From Mogibacterium sp. (GTDB taxonomy: Bacteria > Bacillota > Clostridia > Peptostreptococcales > Anaerovoracaceae), in NCBI GenBank assembly GCA_017505405.1, contig JAFVPI010000050.1, positions 1 to 32,709 on the forward strand: 32,709 nt of DNA, in the 5' to 3' direction. Within the stretch, counting starts at the first letter, position 1, and each line of letters starts with the position of its first letter. Under the pieces are notes generated by a model that worked only from the letters and a program-made list of their open reading frames with translations, was not told the DNA's origin and did no database searches. Of the stretch, positions 31,608-32,709 are shown one piece after another. The position numbers and the translations under genes are program-made.

Positions 31608-31625
31608 ATTCCAATCATCTCAATC

Positions 31626-32709
31626 TCAAAACCGTTTCAGTTCATCTATCATTGCAGATCTTCTGGGATACTGTGCCCTATACTTTGCTGCCAGTTCAGC
31701 GGCAATCTCCTTACCTCCCGGGTGAGCTGCTATTTTCTTCAAAGTTCTTGCTATATACTTGTAATCACGCCTGTTCTTTGATGTTCGTGCCTGCCTGTCT
31801 GCCGCATTTGCCAATACCTTCAGGCACCTGTCCGGATACATACTAAACAGCTTCTTTCCATAGGTATCAATAACGTACTCATTGTCAGGCTCCGCATTAT
31901 CCATGATCAGGTCATATCTGTCCTCATAGCTTAACCAGAGATTGATCGCCGGCAATTTGTCAGCAAATTCATTCAGTAATTCTTCCTATCTGACCTTCCA
32001 CTCTTCAGCGGAGAATAGAGCCTTGTACTCCAGATAATATTTCTCATCACCGGTATGAGCTACCATCATATCGTAAAGCTCTGCGTTATAAGCCGCCGTA
32101 TCTCCTTGTATCCTGTATATTTCCATCAGAGCTTTTCTCGGTCCATCAGACCAGTAAGAGTCCGGGCGACTATCTATCTGTTCTCTGTAGAGACTGATAG
32201 CTTCATCATAATTACCATATTCTGTCTCAATCTGTGCTAACAACTCTTTATTGGTATATCTGCCTCTGGATCTCAGGAAATCCCTGATTTCCTGTATCGG
32301 TCTCTTCTGGTCAGCCAGAACCCTTACATAGTAATCTTCCTTTACATGAAGCGAATACTGTAAGATCTCCTTTTCAGGAATCTGACGTTTCAAATCATCC
32401 ATGACCTTCAAAAGGAACTGTTCCTTCTTTGCAAGCTCATCCTCGCTCTTAAAATACTTAAGGACAAAATCATAGATTGCATCTTCCATATAGTCAAAGA
32501 CTCTTCCATCCAAATGCTCCAGTAGTACATCCAGCATTCGCTCATGAGAAAGGCTCTGCTCCCCATTTTTATAAATGGTTTCCCATATGTCATAAACACA
32601 CGAGCAAAAATCCTGTGTTTCACCGTTGGAATCATCCTTATCAGTATTGTTCCACTTTACATATGTCCAATTACAGAGTTCAAAAAGATCTGCATATCTG
32701 TTCTCGGCA
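31626..32709 (-). pseudogene. SWIM zinc finger-family-like protein, C-terminal part, interrupted by an in-frame TAG
   Basis: A single minus-strand frame is readable from the window edge to a stop at 31626, broken only by TAG at 31986-31988. Upstream it reads ENRYADLFELCNWTYVKW and later VFDYMEDAIYDFVLKYF. Around the stop it reads SAEEWKVR, stop, EELLNEFADKLPAINL. The end reads YPRRSAMIDELKRF. The TPR-like helical pattern (YDEAISLYREQIDSRPDSY) and the last segment fit the C-terminal region of SWIM-domain proteins common in Clostridia. The SWIM motif itself would lie beyond the window. No start site exists just after the TAG except a TTG without a ribosome binding site, so this is a nonsense mutation rather than two genes. 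TAG is used as an ordinary stop elsewhere here, which argues against recoding. Confidence 0.7.

Noticed and set aside
31626-31955. Separate 109-residue gene after the amber codon
   Set aside because: Its apparent start is a TTG in the middle of family-like sequence with no ribosome binding site. It is the same frame as the upstream part, so one interrupted gene is the simpler reading.
1-32709. CRISPR array, insertion sequence, prophage, toxin-antitoxin or defence cluster
   Set aside because: I looked for regularly spaced repeats, transposase or integrase motifs, inverted terminal repeats and paired small genes. None is supported; most of the window is ordinary chromosome.

Overview
The window looks like chromosomal DNA from a member of the Clostridia (Firmicutes) with medium GC. 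The evidence is the gene orders rplU-rpmA-obgE and Asp23-recG-rsmD-coaD-tmcAL, a Gram-positive type LexA box at recA, AGGAGG-type ribosome binding sites, zinc-ribbon L28 and L32, and a Spo0A-type DNA-binding domain at the left edge. I cannot name the genus from sequence alone.

Layout. Positions 1-18200 are almost entirely minus-strand housekeeping units: comEA plus a Spo0A_C-like gene; rplU-rpmA-obgE behind an L21-type leader; recA plus a YbaK/ProX-type tRNA editing protein behind a LexA-controlled promoter; ftsK-rimO-pgsA-cinA; rpmF, with a divergent tRNA-Pro(CGG) beside it; Asp23-recG-rsmD-coaD-(coiled-coil protein)-tmcAL; and rpmB. Strand switches at about 18.2-18.4 kb, where rpmB and a plus-strand unit have back-to-back promoters. 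That unit holds a membrane-anchored protein resembling a degenerate M20/PepD peptidase and a large class A penicillin-binding protein. It is followed by an NSS-family transporter, an MgtC-like membrane protein and a shortened prephenate-dehydratase/ACT protein. After a strong terminator at 26.4 kb the minus strand takes over again with a diacylglycerol kinase-like enzyme, a remnant of a tyrosine phosphatase, a membrane glycerophosphodiester phosphodiesterase and an orphan hybrid histidine kinase. The right end (31.0-32.7 kb) is a decayed accessory stretch: a frameshifted gene remnant, a small conserved hypothetical gene and a SWIM-family-like gene interrupted by an in-frame amber codon.

No mobile element, CRISPR array or clearly new defence system is visible. 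The points most worth a second look are: (1) the same 10-base palindromic core (GCATTAATGC) in the control regions of the NSS transporter and of the catalytically unlikely PDT/ACT protein, suggesting one small amino-acid-responsive regulon; (2) the stand-alone Spo0A-type DNA-binding protein behind comEA; (3) L21 with a C-terminal SAP/HeH-like tail next to an L27 that lacks the usual Firmicutes N-terminal extension, with the Prp protease gene missing from its usual place; (4) the probable pseudo-peptidase beside the PBP; (5) the His-rich duplicated tail of the PBP; and (6) the PTP remnant and amber-interrupted SWIM gene as signs of ongoing gene loss. All family calls come from reading motifs in the translated sequence; no database search was run.
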